A stretch of 64,000 nt of DNA, taken from the NCBI RefSeq assembly GCF_037126175.1, contig NZ_CP146986.1, positions 5,766,501 to 5,830,500 of the forward strand, read 5' to 3'. The notes beneath the pieces were generated by a model that did not search any database, was not told where the DNA came from, and saw only the letters and a list, made by a program, of their open reading frames with translations. Both the position numbers and the translations under genes were made by a program. This DNA is from Pseudomonas sp. RSB 5.4. Lineage in GTDB: Bacteria > Pseudomonadota > Gammaproteobacteria > Pseudomonadales > Pseudomonadaceae. How positions within the stretch are numbered: the stretch's first letter is position 1; each line of letters begins with the position of its first letter. Below are positions 10,248-18,368 of this stretch, piece after piece.

Positions 10248-10275
10248 TTGCAAAAGTCCGGATATTCCTTAGAAT
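10248..10275 (+). promoter_or_regulatory. candidate sigma-70 promoter of the rpsP operon
   Basis: TTGCAA (10248-10253), a 16-nt spacer and TAGAAT (10270-10275) lie 72 bp before the rpsP start. The leader that follows contains a GGGCACCCATGCCC hairpin. Confidence 0.45.
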
Positions 10276-10347
10276 ATGCGGCCTTTCGGGCACCCATGCC
10301 CGCTGTGCATTTAGATTTGCAGCACCGACTACAGGAACGATGTTCAC

Positions 10348-10599
10348 ATGCTAACAATCCGTCTTGCCCTTGGCGGCTCCAAAAAGCGCCCGTTTTACCA
10401 CCTGACCGTAACCGACTCGCGTAACCCGCGTGACGGCTCCCACAAAGAGCAGGTTGGCTTCTTCAACCCTGTTGCCCGTGGTCAGGAAATCCGTCTGTCC
10501 GTGAACCAAGAGCGCGTAGCCTACTGGCTGAGCGTTGGTGCACAGCCTTCTGAGCGTGTTGCTCAGTTGCTGAAGGAATCTGCCAAGGCTGCAGCCTGA
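10348..10599 (+). CDS. rpsP: 30S ribosomal protein S16
   Basis: 83 aa with the S16 N-terminus [20 protein letters not shown] and typical length. It binds 16S rRNA and is needed for 30S assembly. It is the first gene of the rpsP-rimM-trmD-rplS operon; rimM begins 5 bp after its stop. Confidence 0.98.
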   Translation: MLTIRLALGGSKKRPFYHLTVTDSRNPRDGSHKEQVGFFNPVARGQEIRLSVNQERVAYWLSVGAQPSERVAQLLKESAKAAA

Positions 10600-10604
10600 G
10601 CAGT

Positions 10605-11141
10605 ATGAGCGCGACGCCAGAAAAAGCTGATGACCTGATCGTTGTCGGCAAGATTTTTTCGGTTCACGGCGTTCGCGGCGAGGTGAAGGTCTTTTCCTTT
10701 ACCGATCCGATTGAAAACCTGTTGGACTACCGCAACTGGACGCTTCGGCGCGAAGGCGTGGTGAAACAGGTCGAGCTGGTCAGCGGCCGATCCACTCAAA
10801 AGGATCTGGTTGCCAAGCTCAAAGGCCTCGACGATCGCGATGAAGCCCGTCTTCTGAGCGGTTATGAGATCTGCATCTCGCGAAGCCTTTTGCCCAACCT
10901 GACAGGCGACGAGTACTACTGGTACCAGTTGCAGGGTCTGAGCGTCATCAACCAGGACGAGCAATTGTTCGGCAAGGTTGATCACCTGTTGGAGACCGGC
11001 GCGAACGATGTATTGGTGGTCAAGCCCTGCGCGGGCAGCCTGGATGATCGCGAGCGGTTGTTGCCCTATACAGAGCAATGCGTGCTGGCCATCGACCTGG
11101 ATGCAGGCGTGATGCGGGTGGAATGGGACGCGGACTTCTAA
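10605..11141 (+). CDS. rimM: 16S rRNA processing/30S maturation factor RimM
   Basis: 178 aa. RimM assists maturation of the 30S head by binding S19. The N-terminal RimM barrel begins VVGKIFSVHGVRGEVKV (residues 11-27) and a PRC-barrel domain follows from about residue 98 (DEYYWYQLQGLSV). The ribosome binding site is weak and the gene lies 5 bp after rpsP, suggesting coupled translation; trmD starts 3 bp after its stop. Confidence 0.96.
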   Translation: MSATPEKADDLIVVGKIFSVHGVRGEVKVFSFTDPIENLLDYRNWTLRREGVVKQVELVSGRSTQKDLVAKLKGLDDRDEARLLSGYEICISRSLLPNLTGDEYYWYQLQGLSVINQDEQLFGKVDHLLETGANDVLVVKPCAGSLDDRERLLPYTEQCVLAIDLDAGVMRVEWDADF

Positions 11142-11144
11142 GCA

Positions 11145-11897
11145 ATGGCCAGCCTGCGCGTAGACGTCATTACGCTGTTCCCCGAGATGTTCTCGGCCAT
11201 CAGTGAGTACGGCATTACCAGTCGTGCGGTCAAACAGGGGCTGTTGCAGCTGACCTGTTGGAATCCGCGGGATTACACGACGGATCGGCATCACACTGTG
11301 GACGATCGCCCGTTTGGCGGTGGTCCGGGCATGGTGATGAAGATCAAGCCCCTGGAAGATGCTCTGGTTCAGGCCAAGGCAGCAGCCGGGGAGGCGGCGA
11401 AGGTGATTTACCTGTCCCCCCAAGGCCGTCAACTGACTCAGTCGGCGGTACGCGAGTTGGCAAAATCGGATGCATTGATCCTGATTGCCGGCCGCTATGA
11501 AGGCATTGACGAGCGCTTTATTGAGGCTCATGTCGATGAAGAGTGGTCGATTGGTGACTATGTACTGTCTGGCGGCGAGCTGCCGGCCATGGTCATGATC
11601 GATGCGGTTACACGACTGCTGCCCGGAGCTTTAGGGCATGCGGATTCCGCTGAGGAAGATTCCTTTACGGATGGTCTGCTGGATTGCCCGCACTACACCC
11701 GACCTGAGGTGTATGCGGATCAGCGTGTTCCCGACGTGTTGCTAAGTGGCAATCACGCGCATATCCGGCGTTGGCGTTTACAGCAGTCCCTTGGTAGGAC
11801 CTATGAACGACGCGCCGATCTTCTGGAAAGCCGCTCGCTTTCTGGAGAAGAGAAGAAGCTGCTCGAGGAATACATCCGCGAGCGGGACGATAGTTAA
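11145..11897 (+). CDS. trmD: tRNA (guanine37-N1)-methyltransferase
   Basis: 250 aa SPOUT-class methyltransferase that makes m1G37 next to the anticodon and so prevents +1 frameshifting. The motifs seen are the N-terminal [25 protein letters not shown] (about residues 46-59) and the trefoil-knot SAM site [14 protein letters not shown] and [13 protein letters not shown]. It is the third gene of the ribosomal operon. The codon use of its 5' half is slightly less GC-biased than its neighbours, but nothing suggests transfer. Confidence 0.97.
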
Positions 11898-11942
11898 CAA
11901 CGTATCGATGGTAGATCAGTTGATTTACCTTAGGAGCACAGC

Positions 11943-12293
11943 ATGACCAACAAAATCATCCTTGCACTCGAAGCAGAGCAGATGACCAAAGAAATCCCTA
12001 CCTTTGCCCCAGGCGACACCATTGTCGTTCAGGTGAAAGTGAAGGAAGGCGATCGTTCCCGTCTGCAAGCGTTCGAAGGCGTTGTAATCGCCAAGCGTAA
12101 CCGCGGCGTGAACAGTGCGTTCACCGTTCGTAAAATCTCCAACGGTGTTGGCGTAGAACGTACTTTCCAGACCTACTCCCCGCAGATCGACAGCATGGCT
12201 GTTAAACGTCGCGGTGACGTACGTAAAGCCAAGCTGTACTATCTGCGCGACCTGTCGGGTAAAGCAGCTCGCATCAAGGAAAAACTGGCTTAA
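11943..12293 (+). CDS. rplS: 50S ribosomal protein L19
   Basis: 116 aa with the L19 core [18 protein letters not shown] and [16 protein letters not shown]. It lies at the 30S-50S interface. It has a strong TAGGAG ribosome binding site and is the last gene of the operon, followed by a strong intrinsic terminator. Confidence 0.98.
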
Positions 12294-12311
12294 GTCCAGC
12301 TTCCGATGCAG

Positions 12312-12340
12312 AAAAAAGCAGCCTACGGGCTGCTTTTTTG
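12312..12340 (+). terminator. intrinsic terminator of the rpsP-rplS operon
   Basis: A perfect 12-bp stem, AAAAAAGCAGCC (12312-12323) with GGCTGCTTTTTT (12328-12339), closes on a TACG tetraloop. Confidence 0.93.
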
Positions 12341-12364
12341 TTGCCTGCAATAAACTGCCCCCAC

Positions 12365-12400
12365 TGTAGGAGCTGCCGAAGGCTGCGATCTTTTGATCTT
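12365..12400. repeat. REP element (TAGGAGCTGC class, single)
   Basis: TGTAGGAGCTGCCGAAGGCT followed by GCGATCTTTTGATC. It lies between the rplS terminator and the thioesterase start and covers the region where that gene's promoter would be expected. Confidence 0.7.
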
Positions 12401-12438
12401 GCTTGTGTTTCGGGAGCCAGAAATCAGAGCCATTCTTC

Positions 12439-12852
12439 ATGACCACCCGTGACCAGGAAATCGAACGCCGCACCGAACTCTCGGTGACCCGCGTGACCAA
12501 AGCCGTCTTCCCGCCGACCACCAACCACCACAACACCCTGTTCGGCGGCACCGCGCTGGCGTGGATGGACGAAGTGTCGTTCATCACCGCCACGCGTTTC
12601 TGCCGTTTGCCGCTGGTGACCGTGTCCACCGACCGCATCGACTTCAATCACGCGATCCCGGCCGGCTCCATCGTCGAACTGGTGGGCAGGGTGATCAAAG
12701 TGGGTAACACCAGCCTCAAGGTCGAGGTGGAAGTGTTCGTCGAGAGCATGAGCTGTGACGGGCGCGAGAAGGCGATCCATGGGCAGTTCAGCTTTGTGGC
12801 CATCGACGATGACAAGCGGCCGGTGCCGGTGCTGCCCGGATTTTCTGCCTGA
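12439..12852 (+). CDS. acyl-CoA thioesterase, hotdog fold (YciA-like)
   Basis: 137 aa single hotdog domain. The signature HHNTLFGGTALAWMDE (about residues 31-46) carries the catalytic acid. The STDRIDFNHAIPAG stretch is also characteristic. YciA-type enzymes hydrolyse short to long acyl-CoAs and are cytosolic. The frame is open from 12403, but the ATG at 12439 gives the normal family length; neither candidate has a strong ribosome binding site. Confidence 0.85.
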   Translation: MTTRDQEIERRTELSVTRVTKAVFPPTTNHHNTLFGGTALAWMDEVSFITATRFCRLPLVTVSTDRIDFNHAIPAGSIVELVGRVIKVGNTSLKVEVEVFVESMSCDGREKAIHGQFSFVAIDDDKRPVPVLPGFSA

Positions 12853-12871
12853 TCTGTAACCGAGTCGCGGC

Positions 12872-12962
12872 CTTCGCGAGCAAGCCCGCTCCCACAGGTT
12901 TTGTGTCGTCTACAACGTTTATGTACGACACGGACATTGTGGGAGCGGGCTTGCTCGCGAAG
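12872..12962. repeat. REP doublet, inverted
   Basis: CTTCGCGAGCAAGCCCGCTC-CCACAG (12872-12897) and its reverse complement (12938-12962) are separated by 40 nt. They sit in the convergent gap between the thioesterase and antiporter genes. Confidence 0.85.
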
Positions 12963-12970
12963 GCGTCAGC

Positions 12971-14779
12971 TCAGGCGCTGCTGCTCTCAGGCTGAATCAA
13001 CGCCAACAGCGTCCACCCTGATCCCGGTTTCAAAGCAGTCTCCGGCGTCACCACATGCACCCAGCCGCTGTCATCGCGCATGAACAGCAGGGTCGCCCGA
13101 CTGCCATGCAATGCCTGGTAGTCCTCCCAGCCAAAACCGTCCGTCAGCGTTGTGCTGTACAACTCGGCGCCATTGCTGATCAGACTGGCCAGCTTGGCAT
13201 AGGTCAGCGCCTCGCTCCCCAGCTGATTGCCGCGATGCTCGAGACTCGCCCGGTGCTTGTCGCTGCGACGACTTTCCTGACCGCTGGCCAGGCCAAATAG
13301 ACGCTGATGACCGAAGTCATGGCGAAAGCGCATCGCCGCCAAAGTATTCAGCTCGCCTGAAGGCGACAGCGCCAGCAAGTGCCCCAACCCCACCAGATCC
13401 AGATGCGCATCGGCATGCTGCGAAGCCGGGTTACCAAAATAGGTCGGCAACCCCTCCATGCGCGCCGCACGAATGTTCTCCCAGCTCGAATCGGTCAACA
13501 GCACCCGGCTGCCCAATTGCTGCAACGACTTGCCCAACAGACGCGCCGGGCCGTTTGCTCCAACGATCAGGAAGCCGCTCGGCGCGGGTTCCGCCACGTT
13601 CAGCAAGCGCGCCAAGGGGCGTGCTGTTGCGCTTTGCAGCACCACGGTGCCGATGATCACCGCGAAAGTCAGCGGCACCAGTAGCAGCGCACCTTCGTGC
13701 CCGGCTTGATCCAGACGAATCGCGAAAATCGCCGAGACCGCCGCCGCCACGATCCCGCGCGGGGCGATCCAGCACAGCAGGGCGCGTTCACGCCAGCTCA
13801 GGCTGGAGCCGGCAGTGCTCAACAGCACGTTCAGCGGGCGCGCGATCAGTTGAATCACCAGCAGCAGAATCAGCACCAACGGCCCGAGGCCGATCAGGGC
13901 ATGCAGATCCAGCCGCGCCGCCAGCAGAATGAACAACCCGGAAATCAGCAGTACGCTGAGGTTTTCCTTGAAGTGCAGGATGTGCCGCACATCCACGCCC
14001 TTCATGTTCGCCAGCCACATGCCCATCAGCGTCACCGCGAGCAGGCCGGACTCGTGCATCACCTGATTGGACGCAATGAAGATCCCCAACACCGCCGCCA
14101 GCGAGGCGAGGTTATGCAGGTATTCCGGCAGCCATTGGCGCCGGATGACGGTGCCCAGCACCCAGCCGCCGACCACCCCGAATACGCTGCCGCAGACAAT
14201 CACGCCGCCGAAGGTCAGCAGACTCTGTTCGAGGCCGTTGCCCTCGGAGCGGGCAATGATGAAGCTGTAGACCACCACCGCGAGCAGGGCACCGATCGGG
14301 TCGATGACGATGCCTTCCCAGCGCAGGATGTTGGCGATCGAGGCTTTCGGCCGCACCACCCGCAACATCGGCACGATCACCGTCGGCCCGGTCACCAGCG
14401 TCAGGCTGCCGAACAGAATCGCCAGCAACCAGTCGAAGCCGAGCAGGAAATGGGTCGCGACGGCAATCACCACCCAGGTCGTGAGTGCGCCGAGGGTCAC
14501 CAGCCGATGCACGACGCTGCCGATTTCGCGCCATTCCGACAGATGCAGGGTCAGGCTGCCCTCAAACAGGATCAACGCCACCGCCAGCGACACCAGCGGC
14601 ATCAGCAGCGGGCCGAACATTTCCTGCGGATCGAGCCAGCCCAGTACCGGGCCTGCGAGAATCCCGGTCAGCAACAGAAACAGAATCGCCGGCAGCTTCA
14701 GGCGCCACGCCAGCCACTGGCAACCCAGCGCCGCGGCGCCGATCCCGCCAAATGCCAAGAGAATTTGCTGCTCGTTCAT
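12971..14779 (-). CDS. cation:proton antiporter, CPA family with nucleotide-binding C-terminus
   Basis: 602 aa. The N-terminal two thirds is a Na+/H+ exchanger-type membrane domain with about twelve to thirteen helices. It includes LALILFEGSLTL-like and GPTVIVPMLRVVRP segments and a helix carrying Asp (EGIVIDPIGALLAVVV). From about residue 400 a TrkA-N/RCK-type Rossmann domain begins (FLIVGANGPARLLGKSLQQL). It probably exchanges Na+ or K+ for H+ under cytosolic nucleotide or pH control; ion selectivity cannot be read from the sequence. It diverges from xerD. Confidence 0.85.
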   Translation of the reverse strand: MNEQQILLAFGGIGAAALGCQWLAWRLKLPAILFLLLTGILAGPVLGWLDPQEMFGPLLMPLVSLAVALILFEGSLTLHLSEWREIGSVVHRLVTLGALTTWVVIAVATHFLLGFDWLLAILFGSLTLVTGPTVIVPMLRVVRPKASIANILRWEGIVIDPIGALLAVVVYSFIIARSEGNGLEQSLLTFGGVIVCGSVFGVVGGWVLGTVIRRQWLPEYLHNLASLAAVLGIFIASNQVMHESGLLAVTLMGMWLANMKGVDVRHILHFKENLSVLLISGLFILLAARLDLHALIGLGPLVLILLLVIQLIARPLNVLLSTAGSSLSWRERALLCWIAPRGIVAAAVSAIFAIRLDQAGHEGALLLVPLTFAVIIGTVVLQSATARPLARLLNVAEPAPSGFLIVGANGPARLLGKSLQQLGSRVLLTDSSWENIRAARMEGLPTYFGNPASQHADAHLDLVGLGHLLALSPSGELNTLAAMRFRHDFGHQRLFGLASGQESRRSDKHRASLEHRGNQLGSEALTYAKLASLISNGAELYSTTLTDGFGWEDYQALHGSRATLLFMRDDSGWVHVVTPETALKPGSGWTLLALIQPESSSA

Positions 14780-14887
14780 TGAAGCTCCCTGTTCCTTGAA
14801 ATTGCGGGCTATGAAAGACTAGCGGCCATTCCTACAGTTCACTCTACATTTGCGCGCAGCCCTGGAGGTTGCGTGTCTTGAGCGCCC

Positions 14888-15784
14888 ATGCCTGCCATCG
14901 ACCATCCACTGATTGACCAATTCCTCGACGCCCTGTGGCTGGAAAAAGGTCTGTCCGACAACACCCGCGGCGCCTACCGCAGCGATCTGGCGCTGTTCAA
15001 CGGCTGGCTGCAGGAGAAAAACCTCGAGCTGATCAATGCCGGTCGCGAGTTGATCCTCGATCACCTGTCCTGGCGCCTGGAGCAGAACTACAAACCCCGT
15101 TCCACCGCCAGATTTCTTTCCGGTGTGCGTGGCTTTTATCGCTATCTGCTGCGGGAAAAACTGATTACGGTCGATCCGACCTTGCGCGTCGACATGCCGC
15201 AACTGGGCAGGCCGCTGCCCAAATCGTTGTCGGAAGCTGACGTCGAAGCGCTGCTCAAAGCGCCGGATCTGAGTGAAGCCATCGGCCAGCGTGACCGCGC
15301 CATGCTTGAAGTGCTGTACGCCTGCGGCTTGCGGGTGACCGAACTGGTGAGCCTGACCCTGGAGCAGGTCAATCTGCGTCAGGGCGTGTTGCGGGTGATG
15401 GGCAAGGGCAGCAAGGAGCGGCTGGTGCCGATGGGCGAAGAGGCGATCGTCTGGATCGACCGCTATATGCGCGATGGCCGCAGCGAGCTGCTCGGCGGGC
15501 GCCCCAGCGATGTGCTGTTCCCCAGCCAGCGCGGCGAGCAGATGACCCGCCAGACCTTCTGGCACCGGATCAAGCATTGGGCCAAGGTCGCCGGGATCGG
15601 CAAATCGCTGTCGCCGCACACCCTGCGTCATGCGTTCGCCACGCACCTGCTCAACCACGGCGCCGACCTGCGGGTGGTGCAGATGCTGCTCGGCCACAGT
15701 GATTTGTCGACCACGCAGATCTACACCCATGTGGCGCGTGCCCGCTTGCAGGACCTGCACGCCAAACATCACCCAAGAGGCTGA
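14888..15784 (+). CDS. xerD: site-specific tyrosine recombinase XerD
   Basis: 298 aa, normal length. XerD with XerC resolves chromosome dimers at dif under FtsK control. The SAM-like N-terminal domain (1-100) is followed by the catalytic domain with Arg in YACGLRVTEL, Lys in GKGSKERLVP, HTLRHAFATHLLNHGADLR, GHSDLSTTQIYTH and the nucleophilic Tyr in QIYTHV. It is followed by dsbC, as is common in this genus. No mobile-element features surround it, so it is the housekeeping copy. Confidence 0.96.
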   Translation: MPAIDHPLIDQFLDALWLEKGLSDNTRGAYRSDLALFNGWLQEKNLELINAGRELILDHLSWRLEQNYKPRSTARFLSGVRGFYRYLLREKLITVDPTLRVDMPQLGRPLPKSLSEADVEALLKAPDLSEAIGQRDRAMLEVLYACGLRVTELVSLTLEQVNLRQGVLRVMGKGSKERLVPMGEEAIVWIDRYMRDGRSELLGGRPSDVLFPSQRGEQMTRQTFWHRIKHWAKVAGIGKSLSPHTLRHAFATHLLNHGADLRVVQMLLGHSDLSTTQIYTHVARARLQDLHAKHHPRG

Positions 15785-15811
15785 TGCAACCTTCAATGTT
15801 GGAGTAATTTC

Positions 15812-15938
15812 CTGTGGCGAGGGGATTCATCCCCGATGGGCTGCGCAGCAGCCCCAAAAACTTTGGGTTTAATAAAAATACCAAAGTATCCATTTACGAC
15901 CGCAGCGCCTGCATCGGGGATAAATCCCCTCACCACAA
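15812..15938. repeat. inverted palindromic pair (GGGGATTCATCCCC class)
   Basis: CTGTGGCGAGGGGATTCATC-CCCGATG (15812-15838) and the inverted copy CATCGGGGATAAATCCCCTC-ACCACA (15912-15937) flank a roughly 73-nt AT-rich spacer. This is a third repeat class in the window. The 15785-16097 gap holds no gene besides this pair and the dsbC leader. Confidence 0.75.
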
Positions 15939-16097
15939 TAATGTGTGCCAGTCAGCCTTGAGTGTCTTGTGTCAGGCGCATTCGGCCATGCGAGCCTTAT
16001 GTGGTAGGCTTTGCCGGTTTGCACGATGGACGGTTATGACCCGGTGTTCCGGCTCGGGCGTTCTGACCGTTTCATTTGTCCGCCTTCAGGAGTTCTC

Positions 16098-16829
16098 ATG
16101 CGTCTGACCCAGATTTTCGCCGCCGCCGCCATTGCGTTGGTCAGCACCTTTGCCGTCGCCGATGACGCGGCCGACAAAGCCATTCGTCAAAGCCTGGAAA
16201 AACTCGAACTCGAGGTTCCGGTAGAAAGCATCAGCGCCAGCCCGTTGCCGGGCATGTATGAAGTCAAGCTCAAGGGCAGCCGCGTGCTGTACGCCAGCGC
16301 CGACGGCCAGTACATCGTTCAGGGCTACCTGTTCCAGCTCAAGGACGGCAAACCGGTCAACCTGACCGAGAAAGCCGAACGCGCGGGTATTTCCAAACTG
16401 ATCAATGCCATTCCGGTGGCCGAAACCGTGGTGTATCCGGCCGTGGGCGAGACCAAATCGCACATCACCGTGTTCACCGACACCACCTGCCCGTACTGCC
16501 ACAAGCTGCACGCCGAAGTGCCTGAGCTGAACAAGCGCGGCATCGAAGTGCGTTATGTAGCGTTCCCGCGTCAGGGCCTCGGCTCGCCGGGTGACGAGCA
16601 GCTGCAAGCGGTCTGGTGCTCGGCAGACAAGAAAGCGGCCATGGACAAAATGGTCGATGGCAAGGAAATCAAGGCCGCCAAGTGCGATAACCCGGTTTCC
16701 AAGCAATTCGCTTTGGGTCAGTCGATCGGCGTGAACGGTACACCGGCCATCGTTTTGGCCGACGGACAGGTCATTCCGGGCTACCAGCCGGCGCCACAAG
16801 TCGCCAAACTGGCGCTGGGCGCCAAGTAA
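16098..16829 (+). CDS. dsbC: periplasmic disulfide isomerase DsbC
   Basis: 243 aa. A signal peptide (MRLTQIFAAAAIALVSTFAVA) precedes an N-terminal dimerisation domain and a thioredoxin fold with the active site TTCPYCHK. CPYC replaces the CGYC of E. coli DsbC. A second structural disulfide is expected from the Cys in WCSADK and AKCDNP, and the cis-Pro loop is GVNGTPAIV. DsbC corrects wrongly paired disulfides and is kept reduced by DsbD. The frame is open from 16011; the ATG at 16098 follows CAGGAG and starts the signal peptide. Confidence 0.95.
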   Translation: MRLTQIFAAAAIALVSTFAVADDAADKAIRQSLEKLELEVPVESISASPLPGMYEVKLKGSRVLYASADGQYIVQGYLFQLKDGKPVNLTEKAERAGISKLINAIPVAETVVYPAVGETKSHITVFTDTTCPYCHKLHAEVPELNKRGIEVRYVAFPRQGLGSPGDEQLQAVWCSADKKAAMDKMVDGKEIKAAKCDNPVSKQFALGQSIGVNGTPAIVLADGQVIPGYQPAPQVAKLALGAK

Positions 16830-16867
16830 TTCGCATCGTCACGGTCAGCCTTTGACGATCATGGTCC

Positions 16868-16942
16868 GGCGGTAACTTCGCCGGGCCATTAATAGAGAGC
16901 CGCGAACACGCGGTTGTTTTCCGGCCGACCTTGCGTCGGCCG
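16868..16942 (+). other. hairpin series in the hom leader / dsbC 3' region
   Basis: Three stems are seen: CCGGCG/CGCCGG around 16868-16886, CCGCG/CGCGG around 16902-16915, and an 8-bp CGGCCGAC/GTCGGCCG (16922-16942) followed by TTTC. The last could be a weak terminator or part of the hom leader. No leader peptide rich in Thr, Ile or Met codons was found. Confidence 0.4.
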
Positions 16943-16960
16943 TTTCATGGGGAGTTCACA

Positions 16961-18265
16961 GTGAATCCGGTCAAAGTAGGCATCTGTGGGTTAGGGACCG
17001 TCGGTGGCGGTACCTTCAACGTACTTCAGCGCAACGCCGAGGAAATTGCTCGTCGTGCCGGGCGTGGGATCGAAGTGGCACAAATTGCCACGCGCACGCC
17101 AAAGCCTCAGTTCCAGACGACCGGTATTGCGATTACCAACGATGTCTTCGAAGTGGCCACGAACCCTGAGATCGACATCGTCATAGAGCTGATGGGCGGC
17201 TACACCGTTGCCCGCGAGCTGGTACTCAAGGCCATCGAGAATGGCAAGCATGTGGTCACCGCGAACAAGGCACTGATTGCCGTTCACGGTAATGAAATTT
17301 TCGCCAAGGCACGCGAGAAAGGCGTGATCGTGGCGTTTGAAGCGGCCGTGGCCGGTGGCATTCCGGTGATCAAGGCGATCCGTGAAGGCCTGTCCGCCAA
17401 CCGCATCAACTGGGTCGCCGGGATCATCAACGGCACCGGCAACTTCATCCTCACCGAAATGCGCGAGAAGGGTCGCACCTTCGAAGACGTGCTGGCCGAA
17501 GCGCAAGCGCTGGGCTACGCCGAAGCCGATCCGACCTTCGACGTCGAAGGCATCGACGCAGCGCACAAGCTGACGATTCTGGCGTCGATCGCGTTCGGCA
17601 TTCCGCTGCAATTCGACAAGGCTTACACCGAAGGCATCACCAAACTGACCACCGCCGACGTGAACTACGCCGAAGCGCTGGGCTACCGCATCAAGCACCT
17701 CGGCGTGGCGCGCAGCACTGCGGCCGGCATCGAGTTGCGTGTACACCCGACGCTGATCCCGGCGGATCGTCTGATCGCCAACGTCAACGGCGTGATGAAC
17801 GCCGTGATGGTCAACGGTGACGCCGCCGGTTCGACGCTGTTCTACGGTGCCGGTGCGGGCATGGAGCCGACCGCTTCGTCGGTGATCGCCGACCTGGTGG
17901 ACGTGGTTCGCGCCATGACGTCCGATCCGGAAAACCGCGTGCCGCACCTGGCCTTCCAGCCGGACTCGCTGTCGGCGCATCCGATCCTGCCGATCGAAGC
18001 CTGCGAAAGCGCCTACTACCTGCGCATCCAGGCCAAGGACCATCCGGGCGTACTGGCTCAGGTGGCGAGCATCCTCTCGGAGCGCGGCATCAACATCGAG
18101 TCGATCATGCAGAAGGAAGTCGAGGAACACGACGGTCTGGTGCCGATGATCCTGCTGACCCACCGCGTGCTGGAACAGCACATGAACGATGCGATTGCCG
18201 CTCTGGAAGCCTTGGCCGGCGTCAACGGTCCGGTTGTGCGGATCCGCGTCGAGCACCTTAACTAA
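16961..18265 (+). CDS. hom: homoserine dehydrogenase
   Basis: 434 aa. It reduces aspartate-semialdehyde to homoserine, the branch point to threonine and methionine. The Rossmann motif GICGLGTVGGGTFN is at residues 7-20, the catalytic domain contains NGTGNFILTEM, and a C-terminal ACT domain (YYLRIQAKDHPGVLAQVASI, from about 347) is the likely threonine-sensing site. The GTG at 16961 is chosen as the start: GGGGAG lies 6-7 bp upstream and the protein then has the family's length. The open frame upstream is an artefact of the leader hairpin. thrC follows. Confidence 0.96.
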   Translation: MNPVKVGICGLGTVGGGTFNVLQRNAEEIARRAGRGIEVAQIATRTPKPQFQTTGIAITNDVFEVATNPEIDIVIELMGGYTVARELVLKAIENGKHVVTANKALIAVHGNEIFAKAREKGVIVAFEAAVAGGIPVIKAIREGLSANRINWVAGIINGTGNFILTEMREKGRTFEDVLAEAQALGYAEADPTFDVEGIDAAHKLTILASIAFGIPLQFDKAYTEGITKLTTADVNYAEALGYRIKHLGVARSTAAGIELRVHPTLIPADRLIANVNGVMNAVMVNGDAAGSTLFYGAGAGMEPTASSVIADLVDVVRAMTSDPENRVPHLAFQPDSLSAHPILPIEACESAYYLRIQAKDHPGVLAQVASILSERGINIESIMQKEVEEHDGLVPMILLTHRVLEQHMNDAIAALEALAGVNGPVVRIRVEHLN

Positions 18266-18267
18266 GC

Positions 18268-18348
18268 AGCGGCAAGCTACGAGCGGCAAGCGGCAAGCTA
18301 GAGGCCAGTGACACTCAGCTTGCAGCTTGAAGCTTGAAGCTCGCAGCT
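18268..18348. repeat. iterated AGCGGCAAGC / AGCTTGCAGCT repeats, inverted halves
   Basis: The left half has three AGCGGCAAGC-like units (18268-18300). The right half has four AGCTTG(C/A)AGCT-like units (18317-18348) in inverse orientation, so the RNA can fold into a long hairpin. It occupies most of the 103-bp hom-thrC spacer. Confidence 0.7.
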
Positions 18349-18368
18349 CAAACCGAAGGTTTGAAAAC

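Noticed and set aside
14888..15784. Tyrosine recombinase as an integrase of a mobile island
   Set aside because: Length, sequence and position before dsbC fit housekeeping XerD; no attachment site or tRNA is nearby.
16830..16960. Threonine-operon attenuator with leader peptide
   Set aside because: The only short frames lack runs of Thr or Ile codons, and the last stem has no proper T-run.
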